This document shows positions 23,774 to 34,229 of a DNA stretch of 64,000 bases, one piece after another; within the stretch, counting starts at the first letter, position 1, and every line of letters starts with the position of its first letter. This stretch comes from Siphonodentalium dalli (lineage: Eukaryota; Mollusca; Scaphopoda; Gadilida; Siphonodentaliidae): positions 66,899,127-66,963,126 of the forward strand of contig CP136061.1 of the NCBI GenBank assembly GCA_032622095.1. The letters run 5' to 3'. The notes beneath the pieces were generated by a model. It was not told the origin of the DNA and ran no database searches. It saw only the letters and a program-made list of their open reading frames with translations. Made by a program: the position numbers and the translations under genes.

Positions 23774-24089
23774 AGAACTATTACGACTAAGAACATGTAA
23801 TCACAAACTGCGTTCTGAGTCTGCAAGGTGGAGTAAAAATAAAGAGAAATCCCGAGCCTGTCAAAAATGCATGACCCACATAGAAGATGAGTACCACGTT
23901 GTGATGATTTGTCCAAAATACCTGGATTTAAGAATAAAATATATTCCGGCTACCTTTCGGCAAGAGCCATCTAGAGCACGATTATATATTCTACTCGGTA
24001 GCCAAAACCCAGCAATTCAGAAAAGTTTAGCGATATTTGTCAAGGCGTGTATGAAGATTCACGAAAAAACAAGAGATGACAAAACATGA
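23774..24089 (+). pseudogene. LINE ORF2 C-terminus (zinc-knuckle-like)
   Basis: An open frame reads LLRLRTCNHKLRSESARW, then CQKCMTHIEDEYHVVMICP and ends in ARLYILLG...MKIHEKTRDDKT before a stop at 24087-24089. The R-W...C-x2-C...DE-x-H-x5-C pattern is the C-terminal zinc-binding segment that follows the reverse transcriptase in many LINE polyproteins. The RT itself is lost by 5' truncation. Open to its natural stop, so a fairly recent insertion. Confidence 0.75.
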
Positions 24090-24239
24090 TTCGATTAATC
24101 AATGTACACATATGCTGTCATTATGCATGTGCAGTGTCTTATGTACATAATCTACAAAATGAGAAAACAAATTACGACGATATTGATGATGACGTTATAA
24201 ACGTTGCCGGGACGACAATCACTAAGATGCCAATATGAA

Positions 24240-24463
24240 GATGATTAGCGACGATGATAATGATGACGATGATGATGACGACGGTGATGACGATGCTGAT
24301 GACGATAATGATGATGATAATGATGACGATGGTGATGATGATGGACAATGATGATGGTGATGATGAGGATGGTGATGATGATGATGATGATGAAACTGAT
24401 GATGATGACAATGTCGAGGACGATGATGACGATGGGGACGTCGATGACGATGATGACGATGAT
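24240..24463. repeat. GAT/GAC microsatellite (~220 bp)
   Basis: GATGATGAC/GATGATGAT triplets run almost without break, giving artificial Asp/Met, Ser or Ile frames on both strands. It lies within the 3' UTR of the LINE fragment, between stop codon and tail. Confidence 0.95.
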
Positions 24464-24626
24464 GTAAGTGACCCCATTGTATATATGTATATATCCATGT
24501 TCTGCATTAATTTGCAGCTTTGACAATTAAAGCATAGCATAGCATAGGTGTAGCTCAGACGTCGGCCACAAAATATATAACAACTGAACTACCCGCTCTC
24601 CAGGCAGCTAGCACTAAGTATTCGAC

Positions 24627-24793
24627 AGATCATCTCAACGAGTGTCTTCATAATTAAGAAGGGTGGTGTTAGTCTTGGTTGGAAGTTATTAACTCAATTC
24701 ACGAGTGCGAGGCACGAGTGAGTAGAGTTAATAACTAACAATTCATGACTAACGTCACTCTTCTTAACTCTGAAGGCACCAGTGAGATGATCT
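24627..24793. repeat. Hairpin MITE, ~167 bp
   Basis: AGATCATCTC at the left and GAGATGATCT at the right begin inverted arms of ~75 bp (AATTAAGAAGGGTG, GTTAGTC, GTTATTAACTC and complements) around a short TGCGAGGCA loop. No coding frame. Confidence 0.8.
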
Positions 24794-24799
24794 AACCAA

Positions 24800-25880
24800 T
24801 GTAGACGATTCTTGATATGCAATTCATTATTCCTGATTGTCAATATATTTGCCAAGCCATATTTCCAAAATGAACTCTGAATTTGGAAATTTTAACCCAG
24901 GATATTATCTCAGCCACCTTAATGAGGTATCATTGGAACGTTTATTTTCCGAGTATTTCTTAGACCTATTCATGTAGGTGACGACATACACAAAATAAGG
25001 TATGTTTTGCTAAAGTTTAACTTGGGGCGGCACTATGAGTTATGCCAAGAACACGATGAGGTAAATTAAGGGCAGTACTGAGTTGGTAATGGAAAGATAA
25101 CTTTTGTTCTGAATAGCTGATTCATGCATGTTCCAAAGTCTGAACATTTTAGTATTATTAAGGGGGAGGTCAAGTGACCAATTCTGAACTAAAAGAACTA
25201 AATTCGTCAAGGTTACTTCGTTTGCTCACGCAGAATATTCTGCCATTGAGCTGAACAATATAGTACGTGAGCCCCCCCCCCCCCCCCCCCCCCCCACCCC
25301 CACCCGCCCCGATGCAACTTATGCTGTGGCGAGATAAAACGAAAATAACATTGACGAGAGGAGTTCTATATACGCACTGACGCGGTGACACGCCCCCAAC
25401 TTAAGTAAACAATATTCAACATGTGGTTGGAAGTTTCAAGCCGAACACACCGTCAATTGGAGATTTCGCATCGAAAATAGGTTGCCAATGGTTTCATAGC
25501 TTAATTGTTCAACCACTATTTATAGTGTGATATTTGTTGTGACTAAATTGGCATCCACTTGAAATTCCTAACCTTATTGTTGCGCCGGTTAGCGATTAGA
25601 AATTTCCAACATGTGGAGAGAGGGTGCAAAAATAATTTCCGGTCGGGAATTTATTCTGGCTCAAAGGAGATGCAGTTATAAATTCCAAGTATTACACATT
25701 CTAGATGCGTCCCTGTGAATTCGTTTTAAATAGAACTTGGCTCACAACAACCTTCATCGCAATTCTGATATAGATGGGTCAGCCCTGTATATTATCTTCA
25801 TACATTCGTTCCAGCTACTATCGCAGTATTGGGCGGTTTACTGCATAATGCACAGGAGTTCCTTTCATCAGAATGACATG
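24800..25880. other. Non-coding interval with a long C tract
   Basis: A run of about 25 C, then CCCACCCCCACC, lies at about 25270-25305 and produces a spurious poly-Gly frame. GGAAGTTTC and TTTCCAACATGTGG phrases recur at about 25425 and 25605. No gene recognised. Confidence 0.55.
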
Positions 25881-25885
25881 TACAC

Positions 25886-27478
25886 AGAGTCGTTATTTCG
25901 TGGGAGAATCTGGATTCAGATTACGGATTACACTCCGCACGACGTGGTTCGGTAAACGAACAGACCAGAATCAGTAAACGAACAGGTCGTAATCTGGAGT
26001 CGGATTCTGATTCCGTAATCGGAAAATTCATAATGAGATTTTACCAGATCGGAGTTTAAGAACACAATAAAACATAAGAATCTGTCGTTTGGGTAAAAGT
26101 TAGTGCAGAATATAAACGATCCATATAAAAAAAATTTAAATGCGGAGACAAATTTGTGTTATCGAGTGTAAACGGGGAGAATTTTACTGAAATTAGCCAA
26201 ATAATAATGTTATTGATAGTAACGCTGGGGGAGTACTTCAGTTGATTGTGAACTTGAAGCAAATCCTTGTCAATTTCATTGTCACTTTCATCATGTTCAT
26301 CTCATAATTCCATCCATAAAATGCCACCAGAACGCATGTGGGTTTTACGGCGGATAATGTCACCACTGACCGAATTCACGTGAACCTGCATGGATATGTC
26401 TTCTGCTTTGTTGGTAATTATATGTTCCTTCTTATTCAAGAACTAGTATGATTTTATGATATCTATTGATTATCAGATACACGTATTTTATAAAAATTTC
26501 ATATTTAAAATGTTTTGTTTCGTAAAATGCAGTCGTTTTGCACAATTGTCTCTGTAGTGCCGAAACACAGGCACTATTTGGCCAACATGCTGTGCATTAG
26601 TTGGAAAATAAAGCTTTGCCCATGTAGCTAATGTTGTGGTCTTGTGATCGCACGTGAGCTGCATCTCCCAATCGCACAAACACAAATGTAAAGCTTATTA
26701 TAGGAAGGCAGGACTATATAGTGAAAATATCAGTCAATTTATTTGATTAAATACCCACATGTACAAGGCTAGGGACGTGGCTAGAGGGTTCCTATGGGGT
26801 GCACCTTCAAATTTCCGGCAAATGCACCCACCCCCTTGAACCAAACATCAAACTCACAAGTTCGTAGAATTCTATTTGCACCCCTTGAAAATATCCAACC
26901 TGACACACCCTAAGATTGGAAAATTAACAACTATCACTGGTTGGAAAATCAAACAATGAGAACAATTCCAACCTATCTATGGTGTGAAATTAATGTCCAA
27001 CTATTGTGTCAGGCATGAAATTTCCAACTTTTGGAAATGTACCAAAGTTCGAGGGGGAGACACCCAACCAAACCCTGTCGCCACGTCCCTGTACAACTGA
27101 CAAGTTTCGTGTGTTCTCTACTACGTCTTCGAAATTTGATTCAGGAGATCTGGAGCTGCTATAAAAGCTTGCCCTCATCAATAAACACACTTTAACTTTT
27201 AAGTCGGATTGGCAGCTAATTAGGTGACATGTATTATACACAAAGAAGTAAAGCATGACTGTCAAAACACACATGAACATTATAAAATATAAGATACAAA
27301 TGATACTTGTGTCAAATGCATGAGCCATGTTTGACGCTGGGAGAACATTAAATCTAGTATACCGGCGACCACGTGGTTTTCAAAATCTGACCTAGAATCC
27401 GTGTAATCTCGATTTAGCCCAGGCCCTTTATCGGTTTCGGATAATGCATCCAGATTCTCCCACGAAATAACGACTCAT
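25886..27478. repeat. Inverted repeat pair, 29-bp perfect arms, 1.6 kb apart
   Basis: GAGTCGTTATTTCGTGGGAG followed by AATCTGGAT at about 25888-25916 is exactly complementary to about 27445-27475. The flanks beyond also share CTCCGCAC-like words. The interior holds another TIR element (26767-27089) and no recognisable gene. It may be the ends of an older transposon. Confidence 0.6.
26760..27096. mobile_element. Small TIR element, ~323 bp, with TGTACAA flanks
   Basis: TGTACAA occurs at 26760-26766 and again at 27090-27096. Inside each lies GGGACGTGGCNAnAGGG (left, after five extra bases) or its complement (right). The interior has repeated TTTCCAAC/GTTGGAAA words. It is a non-autonomous element, of hAT-like type if the 7-8-bp duplication is real. 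Confidence 0.6.
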
Positions 27479-27599
27479 GCGAGTTCATATTAATCCCAAC
27501 TCCGCACCCATCACAGTGCTAGAATGTTGGTTCGTTTATTTCTTAATAAGAAAACACAAGCGTATAGTATCTTAGTCGTTAATAGCCACATATTGAACA

Positions 27600-27920
27600 A
27601 AAGAACTTAGGGTCAGTATATTCTGAGTGTACGTATACGATATGATGACTGCAAACGATCTTTGTGACATTCATATATAGAAACATGAATAATAGAAACG
27701 TAATGTGATGAATAGAATTATTTAATGAATTTACAATAACATGGAATAAATAGTTATGCATCAATTAGCAGTGCTTTCTGATCGTGTGTCGCTTGGGCAT
27801 AAACAGGTCACGTCAAGATAGCAATAACGACACTCAATATGTATAACGTTTGATACATATCGTTTAATGCCATTCGATACAGTGTCCACATTCATCTACC
27901 ACATACGAAAACATACTGCG
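27600..27920 (+). promoter_or_regulatory. Putative 5' region of the Cys-loop gene, duplicated at 39390-39585
   Basis: Upstream of the exon at 27921. About 190 bp (27619-27810) is recognisably repeated at about 39400-39580 (shared TTTGTGACATYCA, CAATGTGATGAATAGAA and TCTGATCGTGTGTCG). I see no strong TATA box. Conservation between duplicates only shows common origin. Confidence 0.4.
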
Positions 27921-27975
27921 ATGGAGATGAGTACGGCGCCGATAGGATTGTTGGCAAGCTTGATTCTGTTAGCAG
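27921..27975 (+). CDS. Signal-peptide exon, likely exon 1 of a Cys-loop receptor/AChBP-like gene
   Basis: ATG at 27921 opens MEMSTAPIGLLASLILLA, a typical short signal peptide (polar start, ~12-residue hydrophobic core, small residues at the end). The frame ends in AG|GTATGT, a strong splice donor at 27975/27976, leaving one base of a codon (phase 1). The exon at 41675 starts with the two bases that would complete the codon (Val). That makes it a fitting first exon for that gene, across a 13.7-kb intron containing a LINE, MITEs and an antisense P2X7-like pseudogene. Two decayed copies lie at about 40118 and 40363, nearer to exon 2, but neither keeps both ATG and GT donor. The linkage is inferred from phase and strand. 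Confidence 0.5.
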
Positions 27976-28129
27976 GTATGTATACATATGGACGTCGTCT
28001 GTCATGGAAACTATACGGCAGCAACGCGCAGAACTTTCCCCCATGAACACGATTCTATAATATCATTCGACTAAGGTACTCTTCACACTGAACCCATGTA
28101 AACCGATGGTAGTATTGACTATGATACTC

Positions 28130-28767
28130 ACGGTACTGGGGCCGTAGATTTAAAGGCACGAGCGGCGTTCGTTGCAGAAATATTCATATGTGTTCAAATC
28201 GCAATCAACAGAAGGAATATTAAAATATATATAGTTTTGCTCATATGCCAAACATAATCAGCGCGTAAATAGTATATATTGTCACCAAGACGTACGATTG
28301 TGTACGTAAACAAGAACCCGCTCGTGTTACAGAAGTTTTGCTTCTGTTTACATAACATAGCGCAATTCTATTGGTTAATCACACACAAATGATATAAACG
28401 CTCTTTATTATTTACATATCAGGAAAACAATAACAAATAACGCTCTTTCTGTTTACCATATCCGGATCTAAACAAAAGCCAGGTTCTGTAACGTTTTTTA
28501 CCTTTGTTTACATAACAAAGGAAAACATTTAACAATAACATACTGTTTATGCCATATTTCTTATTGGTAAAAGAACAAAGTATGTCTATATTTTACTATT
28601 CTTTCTGTTTATGGCGGTTTTTGACGGAGGTGAATATTTTAACAGCATACCCACCGCCAACGCCGCCCGCATCTCTAAACACAAATTCCGACCCCGTCGG
28701 TATCGAACTCTCGATCGTGCCGAAGGTGTAACTCAGAGGTCACACACTAACCAACTGATCTGTCCGC
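28130..28767 (-). mobile_element. tRNA-derived SINE, split by MITE-A
   Basis: Minus strand from 28767: GCGGACAGATCAGTTGGTTA (A-box-like), GACCTCTGAGTTACACC, then GAGAGTTCGATACC (B-box-like, 28699-28712). MITE-A interrupts at 28149-28679, and the SINE tail continues as GGTACTGGGGCCGTAGAT (28131-28148, plus strand). The same tail is uninterrupted at 40293-40345. Confidence 0.65.
28149..28679 (-). mobile_element. MITE-A copy A (~530 bp)
   Basis: A full-length copy inverted relative to 50814-51327. The left terminus TTTAAAGGCACGAGCGGCG is mirrored by the right terminus near CGCCGCCCGCATCTCTAAA. Internal blocks such as AACGCTCTTTATTATTTACA, CATATCCGGATCTAAACAAA and ACATACTGTTTATGCC match copy B. 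No coding frame. The uninterrupted P1 target point is CATACTG at about 28539-28545. Confidence 0.85.
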
Positions 28768-28924
28768 TTTTTAATCTGCTAGTATTAAAGGGGAAATAAA
28801 TTCTAACGTGTTTTGGCATTCATGTGACTTAGTATGGTATTCTGTGATGATGTTGAAAAATTTCTAACCTCAATTCATTGGCATATTGACATAAGGCCTA
28901 TTGGAACTATCGATATTGGGATTC

Positions 28925-29196
28925 GTTCAATTTAAAACAGAAGCCGCCATATTAGCTTTTCGAATAATCTCCCTTGAAAATTGTGACGTATGAGACACAC
29001 TTCCGGTAAAAGCTGATATTTTGGCAGATGTGGTTGGAGGTGCACCATAAAACAATGCTGTTAACGTTGAGAAGAATTGTAAAGCAGACGATGATCTTCC
29101 GGTCAATTCCGGTTTGATCGCGATTTTGAACAACAGACGAACAACAACATTATTCTTATATTCTAATAGGGAGAGTGCATGTTCTATCAATTAATC
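28925..29196 (+). promoter_or_regulatory. Promoter-like region upstream of the THAP pseudogene
   Basis: Contains GCCGCCATATT (YY1-like, reverse), TGACGTATGA (CRE-like), CACTTCCGGT and CTTCCGG (ETS-like) within ~180 bp, the typical mix of a TATA-less housekeeping promoter. A similar block (ACCGGAAGTG with CTCATACGTCA) lies at about 39200-39225 upstream of the P2X7-like pseudogene, which suggests a shared origin. Confidence 0.4.
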
Positions 29197-29607
29197 ATGC
29201 CGGAATGTCAAGCAATAAATTGCACACCAAGTCTGGGCAATCGAAAAGCATGTTTACTTTTCCAAATTCATCAAAATCAATTGAAAATAAAAAACTTTGC
29301 AAAATTTGGATTGAAAACTTGAAGAACGCGAAATTTGAACATAAAAACATTTTTGTGGCACAAAAAGTACGTTGTGTGCGAAGACCACTTCACTTCTGGG
29401 TCGTTCCAGGATCTTTCTGTATCAGAAAGCCTTGGATTTGGCCAAGGCCGTAAATTGTTGAAAGCAAATTATGTCCCAACACTGGTCAACACGACTGTCG
29501 CTAGTAGTAGTAGTACTAGTAGAAGTGCTGGCAGAAATAAAGCCAGGGCGGGTATTTTATACCTGCGAAGCCAAAGAAATAGTAATTTGGGAGCATTACA
29601 CATGTAA
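29197..29607 (+). pseudogene. Frameshifted THAP-domain gene
   Basis: ATG at 29197 begins MPECQAINCTPSLG, the first half of a THAP zinc finger (C-x4-C). A frame change gives SMFTFPNSSKSIENKKLCKI then WIENLKNAKFEHKNIF. Another change gives HKKYVVCEDHFTSGSF and LKANYVPTL, the C-x2-H and the AVPTL-like end. The order, spacing and C2CH ligands of a THAP domain are all present, but in three frames, so the copy is broken (or, less likely, sequencing indels). The last frame ends at 29607 after a Ser-rich tail. THAP domains bind DNA in P-element-type transposases and in cellular regulators. Nothing after the domain resembles a transposase. Confidence 0.7.
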
Positions 29608-30027
29608 TTCCGATTATGCATCTTTAAGCTCTCTATACATGTAGCTGACTTTATAATATGGTCTGAGGGTCAAAATGTTTTATCTCAAAAACAGAGAGAA
29701 AATAATAAAATAAGCATACTTTGTTCTTATAAAACTGATAATTTTTATCATCCTAATTACGAGATATTGACAATTTGAGAATACATGTAGGTTAGATGTG
29801 TATGAACAAACAGTACAGCCGCAGTGACAGATAAAGGTAAGCAAATAGCTGACAACACAATGATTTTAGAATTGCCAGAATCTGAGATTTGAGGAAATAT
29901 ATGGTACATGTACATGTGCATATATTAAGTTATCTCTGTGATTTGCTTTTGACAGAAAAGGGTTTAACCATCAGACTCACTGCGACGCCAACTAATAGCT
30001 TTAACTTGAGTCTAAATTGTACGGCTA

Positions 30028-30253
30028 CGGTAATGTCATAAGTAATCGACCTCTTAACCAAAGCAGAATTATGGGTAACTTTTCAGGATTTAGTCGGAGA
30101 TATGGCTTGTTGCCATGGCTTGTTGCCATTCATCGGAAAGCTCTCGCCGAGATATTTCCGATGAATGGCAACAAGCCATATTTCCGACTAAATCCTGAAA
30201 TGTTACCCATAATTCTGCTTTGGTTAAGGGGTCGATTACTTAGGGCTTTACTG
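30028..30253. mobile_element. TA-flanked hairpin MITE-C, copy 1
   Basis: Almost the whole 226 bp is one palindrome: TTAACCAAAGCAGAATTATG and its complement, GGATTTAGTCGGAGATATGG and its complement, with a GGAAAGCTCTCGCCGAG centre. The termini CGGTAATGTCATAAGTAAT and ATTACTTAGGGCTTTACTG are flanked by TA. TA targets with CAGT-type ends fit the Tc1/mariner (pogo-like) superfamily. Non-coding. Confidence 0.85.
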
Positions 30254-30346
30254 TACGTGTACTTCTAAGCATAAATGATAAAATAAATAGTCTTTTAGAC
30301 TCGACGAAAAATTAATATGACTTCTGAATTTCTGATGTGAGCTGCT

Positions 30347-31430
30347 TACTTCGTATAGAATCCGTCACACCAGAGTTGATAAAAGTACACCCACTTCAGA
30401 ATGGCTTCCAGAAATGGGTAAGTAGCATGAACACGTCTTCCATGATCCATGAGAGCATTGCGTATACCTTGGAAAATCATAGTCCCCTATTTTCATGTTT
30501 TCTTGACACTCGCAAAGCATTTGACACTGTTTGGATTAACGGGCTGCTCATAAAACTGTACGATAGAGGATTCTCTGGTAAAATATGGCACATTTTTAAA
30601 GCTGTATTACTGAATACCAAGTGTGCAGTCCGCTTTAATAACCGCACATCTAGATTGGTCGATACACAACAAGGTACCAAACAAGGAAGCATTCTCTCTC
30701 CTCTATTTTATATGATATTTATTGATGACCTTTTGTGTCAGCTTGAGTCGTGTCAGTATGGTCTGTATTTGAACTCCATCAGTTGTGCCTGCCCCACACA
30801 GGCGGACGATATGACACTATTGTCAGTTACATTGCCAGGTCTACAGTTCCTTTGTGATATATGTACCAAATACTCAAAGACATGGAGGTTTACGTACAAC
30901 CAAGATAAATGTAAAGTGGTCATCTTCAACGAACTTGAAACCCTGCGTAAACACAGAACACACAATCAGTGGAATATTTGTGATAAACCAGTAATGGAGT
31001 CCGATAATATCAAACATCTCGGCATTGTGTTACACAGAGACAATCATGTAACTCAATTTAGCGATATTATACGAGACAAAATTAGGTCAGTTTATCTCAT
31101 GTTAAGCAACGCTGGTATGTATTCAGGGGCAATAACTCCCCCTAGCTCGAAAATTATATATGAATCAATAGTCATGCCAACCAGCCTTTACAGTTCCGAA
31201 CTGTTGTGCAACATATCATCAGCAAACGTGCTAAAACTAGAAAGAGCCCACAGATTTTGCTTAAAACAAATGTAAGGACTCCCACCACGTACTAGAACAG
31301 ATGTCGTTCATGGACTTATGGGAATAGGCACACTTGTTTCCATCATAGACAAACGCAAACTCACTTTTTTTGCTAAGGTAGCAATACACGATTTCCAGCA
31401 ATTTTGCCAACCTGGGAGGGGGTACTGTAC
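30347..31430 (+). pseudogene. LINE reverse transcriptase domain
   Basis: The frame enters within the RT fingers (HPLQNGFQKWV). It then shows motif A (CFLDTRKAFDTVW), motif B (GTKQGSILSPLFYMIFIDDL), motif C as QADDMTLLS, where Tyr of the usual YADD is Gln, motif D (YNQDKCKVVIF) and motif E (IKHLGIVLH). A TAA at 31273-31275 interrupts. The same frame continues as GLPPRTRTDVVHGLMG and DKRKLTFFAKV, so the stop is a point lesion. This enzyme primes cDNA synthesis at nicked target DNA. The N-terminal endonuclease is absent through 5' truncation. After about 31430 unrelated sequence intervenes. Confidence 0.85.
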
Positions 31431-31435
31431 TTCAA

Positions 31436-31985
31436 ATCAATGCTAAGCCATTATCGTTGGCATATATTCCATCGAGCATGTTTTAATTTCGACAGAAATT
31501 TTAGGTGTAATCATATAAATGTACTTTTGGTTCTTCGTACAGTTTGTCATTGAGTTATGCCCCTTGGTTAGCACACACGAACCGCTCAATTTTACCCATT
31601 TGTTTTACTCAAATTGGCCATTTTCAACCCAAAAACAGACCATGATAGAGCGAATGTCAGTAAATAAGATTATTCCACCTGATAGAGCTATGCTAGAGCT
31701 GAGAAATATTTGAAATAGAAAAAAAGTTATCGTATCAATTTGAAAAAAAAGTCTTGCGAGCCCAGATGACAGAATTCAGGGGAGAGAAATCGGGCTATTT
31801 TCCTGTAATCAATAACACAGAGTTGGCCTTCACTGAATACGAAAACCCTGTTGCGTATCCAAATTTTTCACTTTTTTGAGAACTTTCCCAGTTTTGTAAA
31901 ATAAATAAACCTTCAAACCAGTAATGACACAGTTAACACAGGCTACACTGGCCGTTATGCCCCCCCCCCAGATACTTATATTTCT
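31436..31985. other. Non-coding insertion within the LINE
   Basis: About 550 bp with no LINE-like coding separates RT from the C-terminal domain. It contains a C run (about 31961-31969) and A/T-rich tracts. Clear terminal repeats were not identified. Confidence 0.45.
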
Positions 31986-32042
31986 ATTTTTCAGACCCCC
32001 TACAACCCGTGAAATCGTGTACTGCTACCTAATCTCTGTCAT

Positions 32043-32738
32043 ACGCGTGATGACAAAAACTCAAAAAAGACCTTCCTATCAAGATTAAATGACCACTTCA
32101 CACATGGTAGTCTTGGAGACTCATCATTCATATGTGAGATACGAGATGTCGCTAACATATATGGTCTGTATGATTACATTATAGAGTATGCACAGAACGG
32201 CACCTTCCCACAAAAATATATGTGGAAAACCTTAGTGAAATCTAATATATATCTTAAACAAGAGCAAGCTTGGATATACAGAATGGAACAGGACGACGTG
32301 TCACTCGTCTCATTTTCAAACTGGTATACAACCTTAAAAGTATCACCACTTTGGAATTTATGTCGGACCTCTCCTTTTCTGAAAAAAGAATGTATAATTG
32401 TGGGCAAGCTACTTGCACAATCTATGATCCCGGAACTGGGAAAGTGCCACCTATGCAACTCAATGTATAACAATGTCGTCGAACATGTCATTATACACTG
32501 TTCGAATAACACCTTGATCATAATAAGGAATGATAGATGGTATTCCATCCTTAATAACTTCAGCATCGCGTGCTTTTTGGCTATCGAGATGCCCAGCCGA
32601 GAACAGTTAATGGTATTTCTGGCATGTGTGCCACCAATAGTCAGCCGTCACATTGATTCCCTGAATGATTTCATCGCATTTCTTGTTAAAAGGACTTCCT
32701 TATTATGGAAAAAGTACTTCTCAACCTTACTTCAATGA
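32043..32738 (+). pseudogene. LINE C-terminal domain with zinc-binding motif
   Basis: A ~230-residue frame runs from RDDKNSKKTFLSRLNDHF to KYFSTLLQ and stop. Near the middle is KCHLCNSMYNNVVEHVIIHC, a C-x2-C...H-x4-C zinc ribbon found after the RT in many LINEs. It is in the right order and orientation behind the RT frame, so it belongs to the same element. No internal stop was seen, which suggests limited decay. Confidence 0.75.
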
Positions 32739-33215
32739 CACCGAGTTATCATTTGTCATTTAACTCAAGAGAATGCAACAAGCGTCCCCATTGACAACCA
32801 CCGATATGCATTGATACCCCAACAACCCCAACCACTTAGACGTGGGATCTATCAGCCATGTAATTTGTATGGAAAGCCAATAATAACGCATTATAATATT
32901 AATTTATTCCTTACTTATATATTCTTACTTTATTGGTACGAACCACAGAGTGAATGAGACGGGTGTATGGACATTGATGAATGAATGTCTTATAAACTGT
33001 AAAATTTTACTTAACTTAACTTATCATTGTTTATTTTAATGTTAACATTGGGCTACATGCCAAATCCCATTTATGACTGTATGTATACATTATATGATCG
33101 CTCTTCTTGATTGGAGGAAACAAAGGCATATATATATATATAAATGATAAAATGAATAATCTTTTAGACTCGACGAAAAATTAATATGACTTCTGAATTT
33201 CTGATGTGAGCTGCT

Positions 33216-34105
33216 ATGAAATTATTAGGTGCTTAAGTAACAACTGTTCCGTAGCAGGTGCTATACTAGGAAAGCTACTGTAGAAGCTGCTCATCAATTG
33301 TGTGCAAAAGTTCTATTATTTAAAGTCTTCCAAACTTTTAACAGAGCCCCTAAGGTTCAGTATTCAACTATGCAAATAATTCTTTTCACGTTTACCATCA
33401 TGTAAATATTAAAGCCACATGTAGACTTAAAAACTCCCCAATTATCTAATACTAGCTGATATACATGCTCGGATAAAGATTAGTAACAAACTTGATTAAT
33501 TTAATTGTCAGTGTCACTTCAAGTCACATAAAGTACACAACACCTATATCACGACACTTTACACTTCAAGGGCCAAGTTACATATGTGCTCATGATGTGG
33601 ATCAATAAATTCAGCCCCTCCCCATATACATGTACCGTATATGGTCAGATACAAAAAACAATGATTTATTGGCTATTGGCGAAATTTGGAGATTCACTTT
33701 GAGAGAGTCCACCCAGCACCCCACCCCTCTAAGTAAAACAGCATGTGGGAGAATAATGGGAACCACAAAAGAAGGGCTACATGCATAAGACATGTATGTA
33801 CATACAGGGACGGGGCTTGTAACATAATCCACTGCACATCTGTAGTTTTCTTGCCACAATATTAATATGCTGGTATACATGTACACATATGGCAGAAGGG
33901 CAGTGAAGTGTCTTACAATTTCCTGTGAATATGCTGCAGGTAGTCTGATATGGTGTGATTCCGGGCCTCTTGTTTGTCTGATCAGGATTTAAAATGCCAA
34001 ACTAATGACAAATAGTCAATTAAGAATAATTAATCAGAACAAACAATTTGACAAATGATTGTATCCAGTCATTAGAAATGTTACCGTATGTGTTAGTAAG
34101 ATACT
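33216..34105. other. Non-coding interval
   Basis: No recognised gene or repeat. TACATGTA-type words are common from here to about 38.4 kb. Confidence 0.5.
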
Positions 34106-34106
34106 A

Positions 34107-34224
34107 GTACTAGTCACATGCCCCTAGGGAAAATTACTAAAATACCAATATAGACTATACCAGTATATACCGGAAGTGTATATTGGTGTTTTAGTAATTT
34201 CCCCCAGGGACCTGTGGTACTAGT
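34107..34224. repeat. Hairpin MITE-like palindrome
   Basis: ACTAGTCACATGCCCCTAGG and GGGAAAATTACTAAAATACC on the left are mirrored by GGTGTTTTAGTAATTTCCCC and CAGGGACCTGTGGTACTAG on the right, around a short AT-rich loop. Confidence 0.8.
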
Positions 34225-34229
34225 ATAGG

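Larger units (their letters stand above)
23774..24545 (+). mobile_element. 5'-truncated LINE with CATAG-repeat tail
   Basis: The fragment starts in coding sequence for the C-terminal end of a non-LTR retrotransposon polyprotein. It continues through a 3' UTR containing a GAT-rich microsatellite and ends in AGCATAGCATAGCATAGG. A short tandem tail is typical of several LINE clades. Insertion within a SINE sets its boundaries. Confidence 0.7.
23733..24600 (-). mobile_element. SINE copy split by a LINE 3' end
   Basis: AAGTCCGACCGATACC at about 23745 and CCTCGACC match SINE copy 1 (plus-strand reading 19530-19560). The sequence resumes at 24546 with AGGTGTAGCTCAGACGTCGG, matching the continuation in the copies at 28735 and 19575. 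The LINE fragment 23774-24545 lies exactly between, so the SINE was the target. Confidence 0.6.
30271..33215 (+). mobile_element. 5'-truncated LINE (30347-33139) with 76-bp target duplication
   Basis: A 76-bp segment at 30271-30346 (ATAAATGATAAAATAAATAG to GATGTGAGCTGCT) recurs at 33140-33215 with only about two differences. Between the two copies lies 2.79 kb of LINE sequence: RT domain, C-terminal zinc-binding region and 3' UTR with ACTTAACTTAACTTA near 33010 and an AT tail. Direct flanking repeats are the mark of target-primed reverse transcription. At 76 bp this one is unusually long. MITE-C copy 1 lies just to the left. Confidence 0.85.

Noticed and set aside
24172-24540. Poly-Ser, poly-Ile and poly-Asp frames
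   Set aside because: All come from the GAT/GAC microsatellite.
28927-29190. 87-residue minus-strand frame opposite the THAP upstream region
   Set aside because: The region has promoter-like motif content and no recognisable protein domain.
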